From: Clostridiaceae bacterium AM27-36LB
GTDB taxonomy: Bacteria; Bacillota; Clostridia; Lachnospirales; Lachnospiraceae
Direction of reading: 5' to 3'
DNA length: 64,000 bases
Assembly: GCA_003480725.1 (NCBI GenBank)
Contig: QUJQ01000005.1
Location: 205,172-269,171 of the forward strand
The notes beneath the pieces were generated by a model. That model was not told the origin of the DNA. It saw only the letters and a program-made list of their open reading frames with translations, and did not search any database. A program made the position numbers and the translations under genes. The first letter of the stretch is position 1. Every line of letters starts with the position of its first letter. Positions 32,986-42,200 of the stretch are shown piece by piece.

Positions 32986-34011
32986 CTAAATTTGTGACTG
33001 CCGGACGTAATTGCACAGCGCGGCAAAGTCCACATGGGGATTCTTACTTAAAATCTGTTGCAGGCTTTCCCCGGCCTTTTGATGCAGCTTCGGCTTTTTC
33101 AGATCGTCCAAGCGGAAGAAGATATTGAGCCGCCTGCCGACAGCAAACAAAAGCCTTTCATCCGGTGGCAGGGTCAGAAAGCGGTCAATCGTAGAAAGCA
33201 TTTCCTGTTTCTCCGTCCGCAGATTTCCTCTGATCTCCAGAAGCAGATTGACGATGTGTTCATTCACATAGTAACTGTCCATCTCATGTAGCTGTTGTAA
33301 GAATAGCTTTTGCTCTACAACGATTTCTTCCTCCGATTGCAGAGCAAAAGAGCCATTCCTGACAAACTCGCCCAGCTTGGACTCCGGCTTAATACCCGTG
33401 GCATGGACACGGATAAAATCTGGCTGGATGATATTCAGCGCCTTTGCTGTTTGAGCAGCATTTTCTTCAGACAGCTCCTTGCCGCCGATCCCCAGCAATA
33501 TGAACTCCGACAAGATCATGTCCGCTTCTTTTGCCATGCAGCCGCTTCGGACAACAATATCCGCGTCAAAACCTTTGTTGATAAGTTTCAGTATCTGATC
33601 CGAGCCGGTTTCCATTCCGCTGTAAAGATGGTTTAGGCCCGCTTGCCGGAGCGCCTTTAGCTCTGCCGGACTTTTCCGGGTGATACTATCAGCGCGGGCA
33701 TAAGAAGTGATGTACTGCATATCAGGAAAGCTCTGATTGATCGCTTCCAAGATACGGAGCAGATAATCTGTTTTCAGCACCAGGGCATCCCCGTCCTGCA
33801 AGAAGCAGGAAGTAATCTTTTTCCCCCGGTTAAGCTGGGCCTGCCGCCTAATATCTTCGATGGTTTCATCGATGGGGCGCATGGAGAAGCGCATGGATTT
33901 ATAAAGCCCGCAGAAATAGCACTTGTTCCAATGGCATCCCCTTGTGACCCGGATTAGCAGGCTGTTACTTTCAGAAGGTGGACGAATAGGCCCGATTTCT
34001 ATATCTTTCAT
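32986..34011 (-). CDS. radical SAM protein
   Basis: This 341-residue radical SAM enzyme has the cluster motif RVTRGCHWNKCYFCGLYKS; the cysteine spacing Cx4Cx2C is the variant found in an Elp3/B12-type subgroup (CPWNRC-like). SAM-binding and barrel blocks follow: FLQDGDALVLKTDYL and HLYSGMETGSDQILKLINKG. The C-terminal about 100 residues are helical. The reaction is unknown. The gene carries the same upstream element as the nitroreductase/hxlR pair, so both are probably in one redox regulon. Confidence 0.85.
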   Translation of the reverse strand: MKDIEIGPIRPPSESNSLLIRVTRGCHWNKCYFCGLYKSMRFSMRPIDETIEDIRRQAQLNRGKKITSCFLQDGDALVLKTDYLLRILEAINQSFPDMQYITSYARADSITRKSPAELKALRQAGLNHLYSGMETGSDQILKLINKGFDADIVVRSGCMAKEADMILSEFILLGIGGKELSEENAAQTAKALNIIQPDFIRVHATGIKPESKLGEFVRNGSFALQSEEEIVVEQKLFLQQLHEMDSYYVNEHIVNLLLEIRGNLRTEKQEMLSTIDRFLTLPPDERLLFAVGRRLNIFFRLDDLKKPKLHQKAGESLQQILSKNPHVDFAALCNYVRQSQI

Positions 34012-34068
34012 GGTGGTTATCCTTTCAGTGTATTCATGTTAAGGGTAGCATTTCACGGCGGGCTTAAC

Positions 34069-34114
34069 AAGAACGCACTTTTAGGGTAGACACTTCCCGT
34101 ATGGGTAGCACCTC
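34069..34114. promoter_or_regulatory. 46-bp regulatory element, copy 2 (radical SAM gene)
   Basis: It lies 58 bases before the radical SAM start, in the same orientation to that gene as copy 1 has to the nitroreductase. No divergent regulator gene follows here, so a hxlR-like partner may have been lost at the edge of the cargo block. Confidence 0.6.
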
Positions 34115-34288
34115 AAACAAAACTGGCAAGCAATGCCTGTGTTAATACACACAGGCCCGCAGGGAAGAAAATCCCTCCGTGATTTTCCTCTCCGCTTGCT
34201 TGTTGAGGGCAGCGCCCCCAAGCCCCTTTGAACACAGAATTTCATTCTGTGGCTGCGCGTTCTGCGAACGCTTTTGACCAGGACCAGC
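34115..34288. other. intergenic region behind the relaxase gene
   Basis: No gene is supported. Several short hairpins occur, such as ACAGAAT/ATTCTGT and GCGTTC/GAACGC followed by four Ts. This is the junction between cargo and conjugation backbone; a nick site cannot be assigned from sequence alone. Confidence 0.35.
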
Positions 34289-35704
34289 TTACCGCTGGCC
34301 GTGGTCTTTTTCTTTTTCAACATCCTGCTCTACCTCCATTTTCAGCACTCGATCTACATTTGCCTTTGCCGTTAAAAGCTCCCGCATTTCCTCACGGGAA
34401 CGCCGGTACTCGGCATAGGTCTTTTTCTTTTCTTCCAGCAATTTCGCGTACTCCGTCTGTAACTCTTTGACCTTGGGCAGCTTCTTGACGCCCATCTCAT
34501 CAAAGGCATTCTTAGCAGCCTGGTGGAGCAGAATTTCTTCCTCATGTTCTTCCCGGAATTTCTTAGAGTAACCCGCCTTGCGGTATGCCACATAGACCTC
34601 ACGAGTCTTGGCATAATTTACGATGTGAGTACGCAAAACAGCGATCTCTGCCATGCGCTTTTCAGCCGCTTTGATCTGCGCCGAAAGTTCATTGTGATGT
34701 GCCGTGGCAGCCGTAGCCTTTTCTTCCAAAACCGCATACTCTAGCAAATTGTTCTCTGACAGGTAATTCATGGTCTGCGCCATTTGTTTCAGATTAAAAA
34801 CTTTAGCCCATCGAGCATAGCCAGCACCTTTTCCAGCCTGCAATTTTGCCTGAATGTCCACCAGCAGATTGACCTTGGGCGGCTCCGGCTGCACGGCGGA
34901 ATTTTTACGGGGCGTATGCTGTTTTTCACCGGCCAGCACCGCACGGATTTCTGCTTCACTGTACCCGGCCCCCAGCTTATCATCCATGCGGGCTACATTC
35001 TTCCAGCCGGGAGCTTTGAGCCGGATTGCTTTCCCGCGCCGAGATACTTCGCAGCCCATTTCTGTAAGCAGTTTCAACAGCGCATCAAAGTCCGCCGGTT
35101 TCTGCTCCAGCGCATGGTCAATCATCACCCGCAGCTGCTCCCGATGGGAGGGCTTGGCCTGATCGCCCAACCATTTGTTGTAGCTTTTTCCGTGGGGCTT
35201 GGGATTCTCTACAATGGACAGTCCGTTTTCAATGCAGATGGTATCACTTAACCGGCGAACCGCCTTGGTGCTGCCCCAAAAGTTTCGGAATTTCCGGTCA
35301 TATTCTAAGCTGACCGATGACCAGATAATGTGATTATGAATGTGCGACTTGTCTATGTGGGTGCAGACCACAAAGGCATGATTGCCCTTGGTAAACCGCT
35401 TGGCAAATTCTACACCCAGACGGTTGGCTTCTTCCGGCGTGATTTCACCGGGTTTGAATGACTGGCGCACATGGTAAGCGATCACATCGTCCGCCCCGCG
35501 CACCCGCCCGGTGGCGGCGATATACTGCCGCTTCGCCAGCAGAAACTCTGCATCGGCGGTCCGGCTGTCACAGCCATAGCCGGTAATTAGTTTTCCGTTG
35601 TCAGTCTTTTGCGGATTTGCCACATAATCAATAATATCGCTGATTGCTCGGCTCTCAGTGCGCCCCTTCCCGATATGCAGGGGCATGATGCGTGTGGTTG
35701 CCAT
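34289..35704 (-). CDS. MobP-type relaxase
   Basis: This 471-residue relaxase nicks the transfer origin and pilots the single strand. The N-terminal domain has a catalytic tyrosine region (YGCDSRTADAEF preceded by DYVANPQKT), a histidine-containing middle block (DDVIAYHVRQSF), and the metal-binding triad HIDKSHIHNHI near residue 118. The C-terminal half is a long coiled coil ending in a charged tail. GGAGG precedes the ATG at 35704. MobC is encoded 2.4 kb upstream on the same strand. The family resembles relaxases of Tn1549/CTn-type elements. Confidence 0.9.
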   Translation of the reverse strand: MATTRIMPLHIGKGRTESRAISDIIDYVANPQKTDNGKLITGYGCDSRTADAEFLLAKRQYIAATGRVRGADDVIAYHVRQSFKPGEITPEEANRLGVEFAKRFTKGNHAFVVCTHIDKSHIHNHIIWSSVSLEYDRKFRNFWGSTKAVRRLSDTICIENGLSIVENPKPHGKSYNKWLGDQAKPSHREQLRVMIDHALEQKPADFDALLKLLTEMGCEVSRRGKAIRLKAPGWKNVARMDDKLGAGYSEAEIRAVLAGEKQHTPRKNSAVQPEPPKVNLLVDIQAKLQAGKGAGYARWAKVFNLKQMAQTMNYLSENNLLEYAVLEEKATAATAHHNELSAQIKAAEKRMAEIAVLRTHIVNYAKTREVYVAYRKAGYSKKFREEHEEEILLHQAAKNAFDEMGVKKLPKVKELQTEYAKLLEEKKKTYAEYRRSREEMRELLTAKANVDRVLKMEVEQDVEKEKDHGQR

Positions 35705-35758
35705 AGAAGGGCCTCCTTTCTAAAAAAGAAACGGCCTGCGTGGTGCAGACCGCTTTTG

Positions 35759-36067
35759 CTATTCTATAAAATCGTCCTCGATGTCCTCTAACCGCTTCGG
35801 AGGAAACCTCATCTCGTATTGTTCTTTTGCCAGTGCACGAACTTCAGGGCGCTTATCTTTCATTCGGTTTTTCAGCCAGGAAATCTGCTCCTTTGATAAC
35901 CGCCAAGGGAGATTCAGTAAGCGGTTTACCGTCATTTGCTCCGCTTGTTTCTCCGGCGATAAAGAAGCACAGGATTTACAGATGTGCGCCGCATGACCTT
36001 TGCCGGAAAAATTTTCGTTAGCCTTATATTCTCCGCAGACTTTACAATAATGTCCATGCTTCTTCAT
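35759..36067 (-). CDS. putative zinc-ribbon protein coupled to abiEii
   Basis: The 102-residue protein has two CxxC pairs at the start (YCKVCGEY and HICKSCAS), a likely zinc ribbon, followed by a helical basic part (NRLLNLPWRLSKEQISWLKN). Its ATG overlaps the abiEii stop (ATGA). I do not recognise a family name. Coupling to the toxin gene suggests co-expression, but it could equally be a relaxosome accessory, since the relaxase gene begins 55 bases downstream. Confidence 0.6.
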   Translation of the reverse strand: MKKHGHYCKVCGEYKANENFSGKGHAAHICKSCASLSPEKQAEQMTVNRLLNLPWRLSKEQISWLKNRMKDKRPEVRALAKEQYEMRFPPKRLEDIEDDFIE

Positions 36068-36918
36068 AGGCTCGATTCCTTTTCACTGAGCGCATATAAA
36101 CTGCGAACCGCCCTCATGATGATGTTCCACTCCAGATCTGCCGCATAGGAAAACTTCCTGCGGTAAGATTCCCAAAGTTTCTGCATCACAGGACTGCTTT
36201 CCACTTCATTCAAAACATCCACAGCTTCTGCAAGATGCCGTTCGGTTCCGCGTTTTTTGGCAGTTGCCAACAGTGCATCATAGAGCGTCTGCTGGTTCAA
36301 TGTGTTCCCGTGGAGCTGATCCAGAATATAAATGTCATAGAAATCTCTCATGCGGGTGTTGGTGGTGGTTCTGGTGATGATTGTTTCCAGCTTTTCAGCC
36401 AGAACGGTTTCCAGATTGTATGCCCAAATGTCAATGGAGCGATCTTCCAGCATCAGCTTGAAAGAGTAGCGTACCTCCCTGGGGGTAATGGCATCCCCTG
36501 TGGAAATGTCAATCTTCAAAGGTGTCACCACACCGTCAAAGGTTGTAGTCATGCTGACCCGAATCCCAGGATACTCCGCTTCATCCATAATCTCTGAAAT
36601 GCTTTTCAGCTGAAATTTGACGCCATCATCAATCGGCACACTCACAATAGCAGAAATCAGGTTCTCGATCTCCTCTACATTAACATTGGCTCCTTTTACA
36701 GTAGCGTCCAAGTCCATCGTGGAACGGGCATCCAGTCCAACCATTGCCGCTACCAGCATCCCGCCTTTCAGAATAAATTTATCACGATATTCAGAAAGGG
36801 AAATACGCTCCAGAAAACGCTCCATCATATAGTTTCGCATTAAAAGCTGTGCATCCGCAGATTTTTCTCTGGAAAGATTGCGAATCAAATCTTTTAGCTG
36901 CCTTGCTGTCTTTATCAT
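36064..36918 (-). CDS. abiEii: AbiEii/AbiGii family nucleotidyltransferase toxin
   Basis: This 284-residue toxin of the type IV abortive infection pair AbiE carries a nucleotidyltransferase core with ILKGGMLVAAMVGLDARSTM and DLDATVKG, and a later block VLAEKLETIITRTTTNTRMR with DFYDIYIL. AbiEii-type toxins modify RNA and stop growth upon phage attack. The start overlaps the AbiEi stop by four bases. The pair also acts as a maintenance module on mobile elements. Confidence 0.9.
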   Translation of the reverse strand: MIKTARQLKDLIRNLSREKSADAQLLMRNYMMERFLERISLSEYRDKFILKGGMLVAAMVGLDARSTMDLDATVKGANVNVEEIENLISAIVSVPIDDGVKFQLKSISEIMDEAEYPGIRVSMTTTFDGVVTPLKIDISTGDAITPREVRYSFKLMLEDRSIDIWAYNLETVLAEKLETIITRTTTNTRMRDFYDIYILDQLHGNTLNQQTLYDALLATAKKRGTERHLAEAVDVLNEVESSPVMQKLWESYRRKFSYAADLEWNIIMRAVRSLYALSEKESSL

Positions 36919-37523
36919 AAAAGCACCTCCAAATACTGCCGTAAAATTTTTTCAACCCGGAACATACCGGCATACCGCATCAAAGTCCGCAGATCCTTGT
37001 CCTTTCTTCTGGCATACATCTTCAGCGCACCTTGAAAAGTCTGTATTTCCATGCTGCTTCGGCTGCGGAGCAGATCGCAGATGGTGCGCTCCATATCATA
37101 GACAGGAACCGTATGCCCAAAAGGAGTTTGGCCAGTTGTCAGCCCTACCTCATATAGTTCTGGTTTGATGGTGTAAACAGAAAGGCCCTCTGCCTTTAAG
37201 CGAGTGGTGCTGTACCCTCTGCGCACCGTGATAGCGTATGGAGATGGTTCCCGGTCTGTCAAGTCATGAAAAAACAGCGCTGATTCATGGGAAAATACTG
37301 CCTGACCACATCGCAGATGTAACAGAAACATCGCATCAATCCAGGTGTCCTCGGAGACATAAATTCCGTGAGCAACCTGCTGAAGATTTTTCTCTTTGAC
37401 ATATTCATAAAAAATGGGTTTTACAATTCCGCTGGCGATTACCTGTGCGGTTTGCAGCATCCCATCATGCTCGGTCAGAAGTCTGTCTAATTGCTCAAAC
37501 CGTTCTGATTTGGTCACATCCAT
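36915..37523 (-). CDS. abiEi: AbiEi-type antitoxin
   Basis: The 202-residue protein has an N-terminal winged-helix domain (LDRLLTEHDGMLQTAQVIAS and LQQVAHGIYVSEDTW) and the AbiEi C-terminal part (AVFSHESALFFHDLTDREP, YDMERTICDLLRSRS). AbiEi proteins repress their own promoter and neutralise AbiEii. I chose the ATG at 37523 with AAAGGAAGT before it; a longer frame lacks a ribosome site. Confidence 0.88.
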   Translation of the reverse strand: MDVTKSERFEQLDRLLTEHDGMLQTAQVIASGIVKPIFYEYVKEKNLQQVAHGIYVSEDTWIDAMFLLHLRCGQAVFSHESALFFHDLTDREPSPYAITVRRGYSTTRLKAEGLSVYTIKPELYEVGLTTGQTPFGHTVPVYDMERTICDLLRSRSSMEIQTFQGALKMYARRKDKDLRTLMRYAGMFRVEKILRQYLEVLL

Positions 37524-37618
37524 CACTTCCTTTCGTGCTACTATTATACACGGATGTAGCACAGAAGTAAATATAGCAATTTAACAGACACTGTCTCGCA
37601 TTTTTGTGACCGCGCATT

Positions 37619-37930
37619 TTATCCATAAACCAAATCCTGAATGGCAAACTTCAAGTCCTGCACCTTGCCCAGCAGCCAGATGGCAGCCATCGGCAGACCA
37701 TAGGGACTAATAAGGAATGCCATCACCAGCAGGATAATGCCGTTTTGCAGGGAACAGGTCAGCAGAACCGCCACACCCAGCAGGGCGATCACCATGCTGA
37801 TAAGCCCCAGCACCAGACCGGAGACATAGACGATCCCCACACAAATCCAAACGAACAGGGTCAGCGCCAGAATCACCGGAACCATCACGATCTTCAACAG
37901 CAGTTTCAGCAAAAATACCAATGCCCTCAT
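37619..37930 (-). CDS. small conserved membrane protein (CD1845-like)
   Basis: This 103-residue very hydrophobic protein has about three membrane helices (around VFLLKLLLKIVMVPVILAL, VYVSGLVLGLISMVIALLGV and IILLVMAFLISPYGLPMAAI). Similar proteins accompany mob genes in CTn elements of Clostridia. I chose the ATG at 37930 because GGAGG precedes it; the longer frame to 38014 starts without one. The function is unknown; a link to the mating channel or relaxosome docking is possible. Confidence 0.7.
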   Translation of the reverse strand: MRALVFLLKLLLKIVMVPVILALTLFVWICVGIVYVSGLVLGLISMVIALLGVAVLLTCSLQNGIILLVMAFLISPYGLPMAAIWLLGKVQDLKFAIQDLVYG

Positions 37931-38023
37931 TGTTATGCCTCCTCCCAAAATCACAGTTCCTGTTCCTGATTCCATTATCCCTGTCTCACAGCCAAAAGGC
38001 AAGGATACGGGCAAAAAGAAAAA

Positions 38024-38065
38024 GCGGAGGAAGGCGCGGCGAAGAAGCGCCGTTCCTCCCTCCGC
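38024..38065. repeat. imperfect inverted repeat upstream of the small membrane gene
   Basis: GCGGAGG...GCGC and GCGC...CCTCC..CCGC form a long interrupted stem between mobC and the membrane protein gene. Position next to mobC makes it a candidate part of the transfer origin, or simply a transcript-processing hairpin. Confidence 0.45.
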
Positions 38066-38085
38066 AGATGGGGTATTTGTCCCGG

Positions 38086-38430
38086 TTACGAAAGTTTGGA
38101 GAGTTGTGTCAGTATCTCTTTAACTCCGTCCCATAACTGTTCCTGCCGCTGGGATATATCCTCCAAATCGACATCATAAATCCGCCCGGTCTCATGCACC
38201 TTGCGGGTCAGCTGGTTTAAGTTGTTGCTGCTCCGGCGCAGCAGGGATACCAGTTCTTTCAGTTCCGGCAAATCCAGCTGCACCACATAGCCGTCCACAG
38301 CCATTTTCCGCAGATAGGCGCTCAGGTTTTTTGTCCCAAACTGTGCCATTTTCTGCTGAATCAACTCCATTTCATCAGCAGATACCCAAAACAGAACCGG
38401 CACATCCCGCTTGCGCTTGGGGCTGCTCAT
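38086..38430 (-). CDS. mobC: MobC-type relaxosome protein
   Basis: The 114-residue protein has an N-terminal ribbon-helix-helix-like part (PVLFWVSADEMELIQQKMAQ and NLSAYLRKMAVDGYV) and a helical C-terminus with RRSSNNLNQLTRKVHETG, the typical MobC core. It helps the relaxase open the transfer origin. The start overlaps the stop of the DUF3848/3849 gene (ATGA). Confidence 0.85.
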   Translation of the reverse strand: MSSPKRKRDVPVLFWVSADEMELIQQKMAQFGTKNLSAYLRKMAVDGYVVQLDLPELKELVSLLRRSSNNLNQLTRKVHETGRIYDVDLEDISQRQEQLWDGVKEILTQLSKLS

Positions 38431-39233
38431 CGCTCCGGCTCCTGTTTCTTCGGGGCGGCAGACTTATGGGCAGGCGGTTCCTGTTTGAGCTTTTGCAGGA
38501 CAGAACTTTTTTGCTGTTCCTGCATGGTTTTTCTGGCCTGCCTGGTAAACAGATCGGTCAGACCGGGATTGACCCCATCCACAACCAGATAGGCGCAGTG
38601 GCGGGAAGCGCCGCTGTCCTCCGGCATGGGAATGGTTTTTGCCCAGGCTTTATTGTCCTGAGAGATACGCCCGCCATGGTTCTTGTGCTGGATGGTGTTT
38701 GCAAGAATGAACTGTACCCGTTCCGCCCCGAACTTTTCCAGCACATCTTTGACCGCCGCCTCCGTATCCAGCCGGTTCTCTGCATAGTGGGCGCTGATGG
38801 TCTGCTCAATGGCTTCTTTGCAGGCGCTGTTCACCTGATATGAGAGGTTGTACTGTGCCATTTCCCCATGTTCTCTCGCATAGGCAGCTGAATGGGGGTA
38901 GAGAGGGGCAGTTCGTAATTCTTCCTGCGCCTTGCACACATCATCGGCACGGTTTTCAATGCTGTCCCGGATCACATCCATATAGCCAGTCTCCAGCTTT
39001 TCAAAATAACGGTACACATCCGCCAACGGAGATGAAGATTCCAAAAGTGCCTGAGCCTGGGTGTCGGTCAGTTCCAGCTCCTCCATCGCCATCACGATGT
39101 CCTCCCGGACGGTGTACTCATAGGTGTGGTGCAGGATTTCTTCTGGGGGCTGACTTTTCAACCAATCCATGTATTTTTCCTGCTCAGTGGCCATCTTTTC
39201 ATAAAGGGCCGCATTCAGATTATTGGTATTCAT
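38427..39233 (-). CDS. DUF3848/DUF3849 domain protein
   Basis: The 268-residue cytosolic protein has an N-terminal DUF3848-like part (KYMDWLKSQPPEEILHHTYE) and a DUF3849-like part (DVYRYFEKLETGYMDVIRDS, LYPHSAAYAREHGEMAQY and RVQFILANTIQHKNHGG). Such proteins occur only in conjugative elements of gut Firmicutes; the role is unknown. The ATG at 39233 has GGAGGTG before it. It lies between the giant helicase gene and mobC with overlaps or near-overlaps on both sides. Confidence 0.8.
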   Translation of the reverse strand: MNTNNLNAALYEKMATEQEKYMDWLKSQPPEEILHHTYEYTVREDIVMAMEELELTDTQAQALLESSSPLADVYRYFEKLETGYMDVIRDSIENRADDVCKAQEELRTAPLYPHSAAYAREHGEMAQYNLSYQVNSACKEAIEQTISAHYAENRLDTEAAVKDVLEKFGAERVQFILANTIQHKNHGGRISQDNKAWAKTIPMPEDSGASRHCAYLVVDGVNPGLTDLFTRQARKTMQEQQKSSVLQKLKQEPPAHKSAAPKKQEPER

Positions 39234-39234
39234 G

Positions 39235-42200
39235 TTATCGCACCTCCTCATGCTGTTTTGGTTTCTTGTCTGTACTGCGGGGCGGCACCGGGCGTTTCAG
39301 ATGATCCAGCACCGAAGGCCGTGTGCTTTTGGCAACAACAGCCTCGGCGTGTGCCTGTCCCTTTCCGTCGATGTTGAGCAAAGTATCCAGCTCCACCAGA
39401 CGGGCGTTTTTGCTTCGCAGTTCTTCTTCATAAAGGAATGGCTTTCCGACTTCCTCCTTTGCGGCAGCCTGCTGCTGATAGAGGTTATCCAGCTGGGCCT
39501 TTGCCGCCTCCAGACGCTGTGGCATCTGGGCGAGGGCATTGTCGATACGGGTAAGATTTCCGCGAGGGTCTGTACCAAGAGTTGCCCTGTGGGTCATCTG
39601 TCCTTTCAGCAGGAGCGTATACTCCTGTTTCCAAGCGGAAAATTCCACGGATATGGCATAGCCCCGGTAGCTGCCAATCTGCACCGGATCGGAGGTTTTG
39701 ACCTCCTTGCAGGCATCCAGAAGGGCTGCGCCGGCGTTCTCCTTATCGGTCAGCAGATCGCCACGAATCTCCATACCGGCAAAGCCGTCCTCTGGGTGCG
39801 GGTGAGCTGCCAAAACCTCCAGATCAGATTCAAAGCCCTTGATAAAACCTTTGTGCTTTTCAATCTCCTCCGGGAAGTATTTGAGCAGCTGGTCCTCCAG
39901 ACGATATTGCTTGCTCTGGTGGTCGGCTTTCATCAGCTTCAGGCGGGATACCTCCACATCCAAATCCATACGCTCCTTGATGCGGGGATCTCCGGCACAC
40001 AGAGCCTTGATCTCAGCAAAACTGAGGGCTGTTTCATCCACATCATCGCAGGAGCGCACCGGCGATTTAGAAGTCATGATCTGACTGATGAATTTCTGCT
40101 TGTTCTCCACTGTCTGCCAGAGGTATGCGTCAAAGGTTCCCTCGGTCACATAGCGGTACACATGAACAAGGGGGTTCTGGTTGCCCTGACGCTCGATACG
40201 CCCCTTTCTCTGGGCAAGGTCTCCGGGTCTCCACGGACAATCCAGATCATGAAGTGCCACCAGACGGTCTTGCACATTGGTGCCTGCGCCCATCTTGGCG
40301 GTGCTGCCCAAAAGGACACGCACCTGACCGGTACGGACTTTAGAGAACAGCTCCTTTTTCCGCACTTCGGTGTTGGCTTCATGGATAAAAGCGATCTGGT
40401 CGGCAGGCATTCCCTGAGCAATAAGTTTCTGACGAATATCGTCATATACCGTAAAGACCGGTTCCTGCTCCGGCAGAGTCACAGCGCCTTCCAGTGCGTG
40501 AAGCAGTGGATTATCCAGCGTTTTCGCCGCCTTGCTTGCAGGAGCTTTGGCCTGTGGTGTAGAAATGTCGCAGAACACCAGCTGGGTCAGCTTGTCAGCT
40601 TTGCCGTCCCGCCAGATCTGCATGATGTTGTCCACACACTGATTGACCTTTGTGCCAGGTTCGTCCGGCAGCATCTGGTTGACGATCCTCTGGTCAAGCC
40701 CCAGCTTACGGCCATCCGAGGTAATCTTGAGCATGTTATCCTGGGACGGGTCAACAGTTCCGCTGTGTACCAGCGATGCACGCTCCGAAAGAGCTTTGAC
40801 CATTTCCTGCTGATGTTCGGTAGGCTGCGCCACGATGTTGTGGTATTCCACCTCCGGGGTGGGCAGGTTCAGTTGGTCGGCGGTCTTGATGTCCGCCACT
40901 TCTTTGAACAGGTTCATCAGCTCTGGCAGGTTAAAGAACTTGCTGAATCTCGTTCTTGCCCGGTAGCCGGTGCCTTCCGGTGCCAGCTCCAAAGCTGTGA
41001 CGGTCTCTCCAAATCGGGAAGCCCAGCAGTCGAAGTGGGTCATGTTCAGCTCTTGCAGGCGTTCATATTGAAGATAACGCTGCATGGTGTAAAGCTCGGT
41101 CATGGAGTTGCTGACCGGTGTGCCGGTGGCAAAAATCACGCCACGATTTCCGGTGATCTCATCCATATAGCGGCACTTGGCAAACATATCGGAGGATTTC
41201 TGCGCGTCCGATGTGGAAAGACCAGCCACATTCCGCATTTTTGTGTATAGAAACAGGTTTTTATAGTTGTGGGCCTCGTCCACAAACAAACGGTCCACAC
41301 CCAGCTGCTCGAAGGTTACCACATCGTCTTTTCGCCCCTCGGCTTGCAGCTTTTCCAGTCTGGCTTCCAGAGACTTTCTGGTACGCTCCAGCTGCTTGAC
41401 GGTAAAACGCTCGCCGCCGCTGGCCTGTACCTCTGCAATCCCCTCGGTGATCTCGTCGATCTGCTCATAGAGAAGCCGTTCCTGACGCTCCCGGCTGATG
41501 GGGATACGCTCAAACTGGCTGTGTCCCATGATAATGGCATCATAATCACCCGTCGCAATACGAGCGCAGAACTTCTTTCGGTTATGGGTCTCAAAATCCT
41601 TTTTTGTGGTGACTAAGATATTGGCGGAAGGATAGAGACGCAGAAACTCCGACGCCCACTGCTCGGTCAGATGGTTTGGAACCACAAAGAGAGATTTCTG
41701 GCACAGTCCCAGGCGTTTGGCTTCCATCGAAGCAGCTACCATCTCAAAGGTTTTGCCTGCGCCTACTTCGTGTGCCAGCAGGGTATTTCCGCCATACAGC
41801 ACATGGGCGATGGCACTTTTCTGGTGTTCCCGCAGGGTAATGGCCGGGTTCATGCCGCCAAAAGTGATATGGCTGCCATCATACTCGCGGGGACGGGTAG
41901 AGTTCATTTCTTCGTTATACTGGCGCACCAAAGTCTGGCGGCGCTCCGGGTCTCTCCAGATCCAGTCCCTAAAGGCTTCCCGGATAGCCTGCTGTTTTTG
42001 AGCAGCCAGGGTGGTCTCCTTGGCGTTCAGAACCCGGCGCTCTTTTCCGTCTGCGTCCTCTATGGTGTCGTAGATACGGACATCCCGCAGGTTCAGGCTG
42101 TCCTCCAAAATCTTGTAGGCATTGGCACGGCTGGTTCCGTAGGTGGTGTAGGCTGCCACATCGTTGTAGGATACGGAAGATTTCCCCTTGATCTGCCATT

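Noticed and set aside
39223-41250. 675-codon open frame on the plus strand opposite the helicase gene
   Set aside because: It mirrors the codon pattern of the helicase gene, has no ribosome site or recognisable domain, and the helicase motifs on the other strand are clear.
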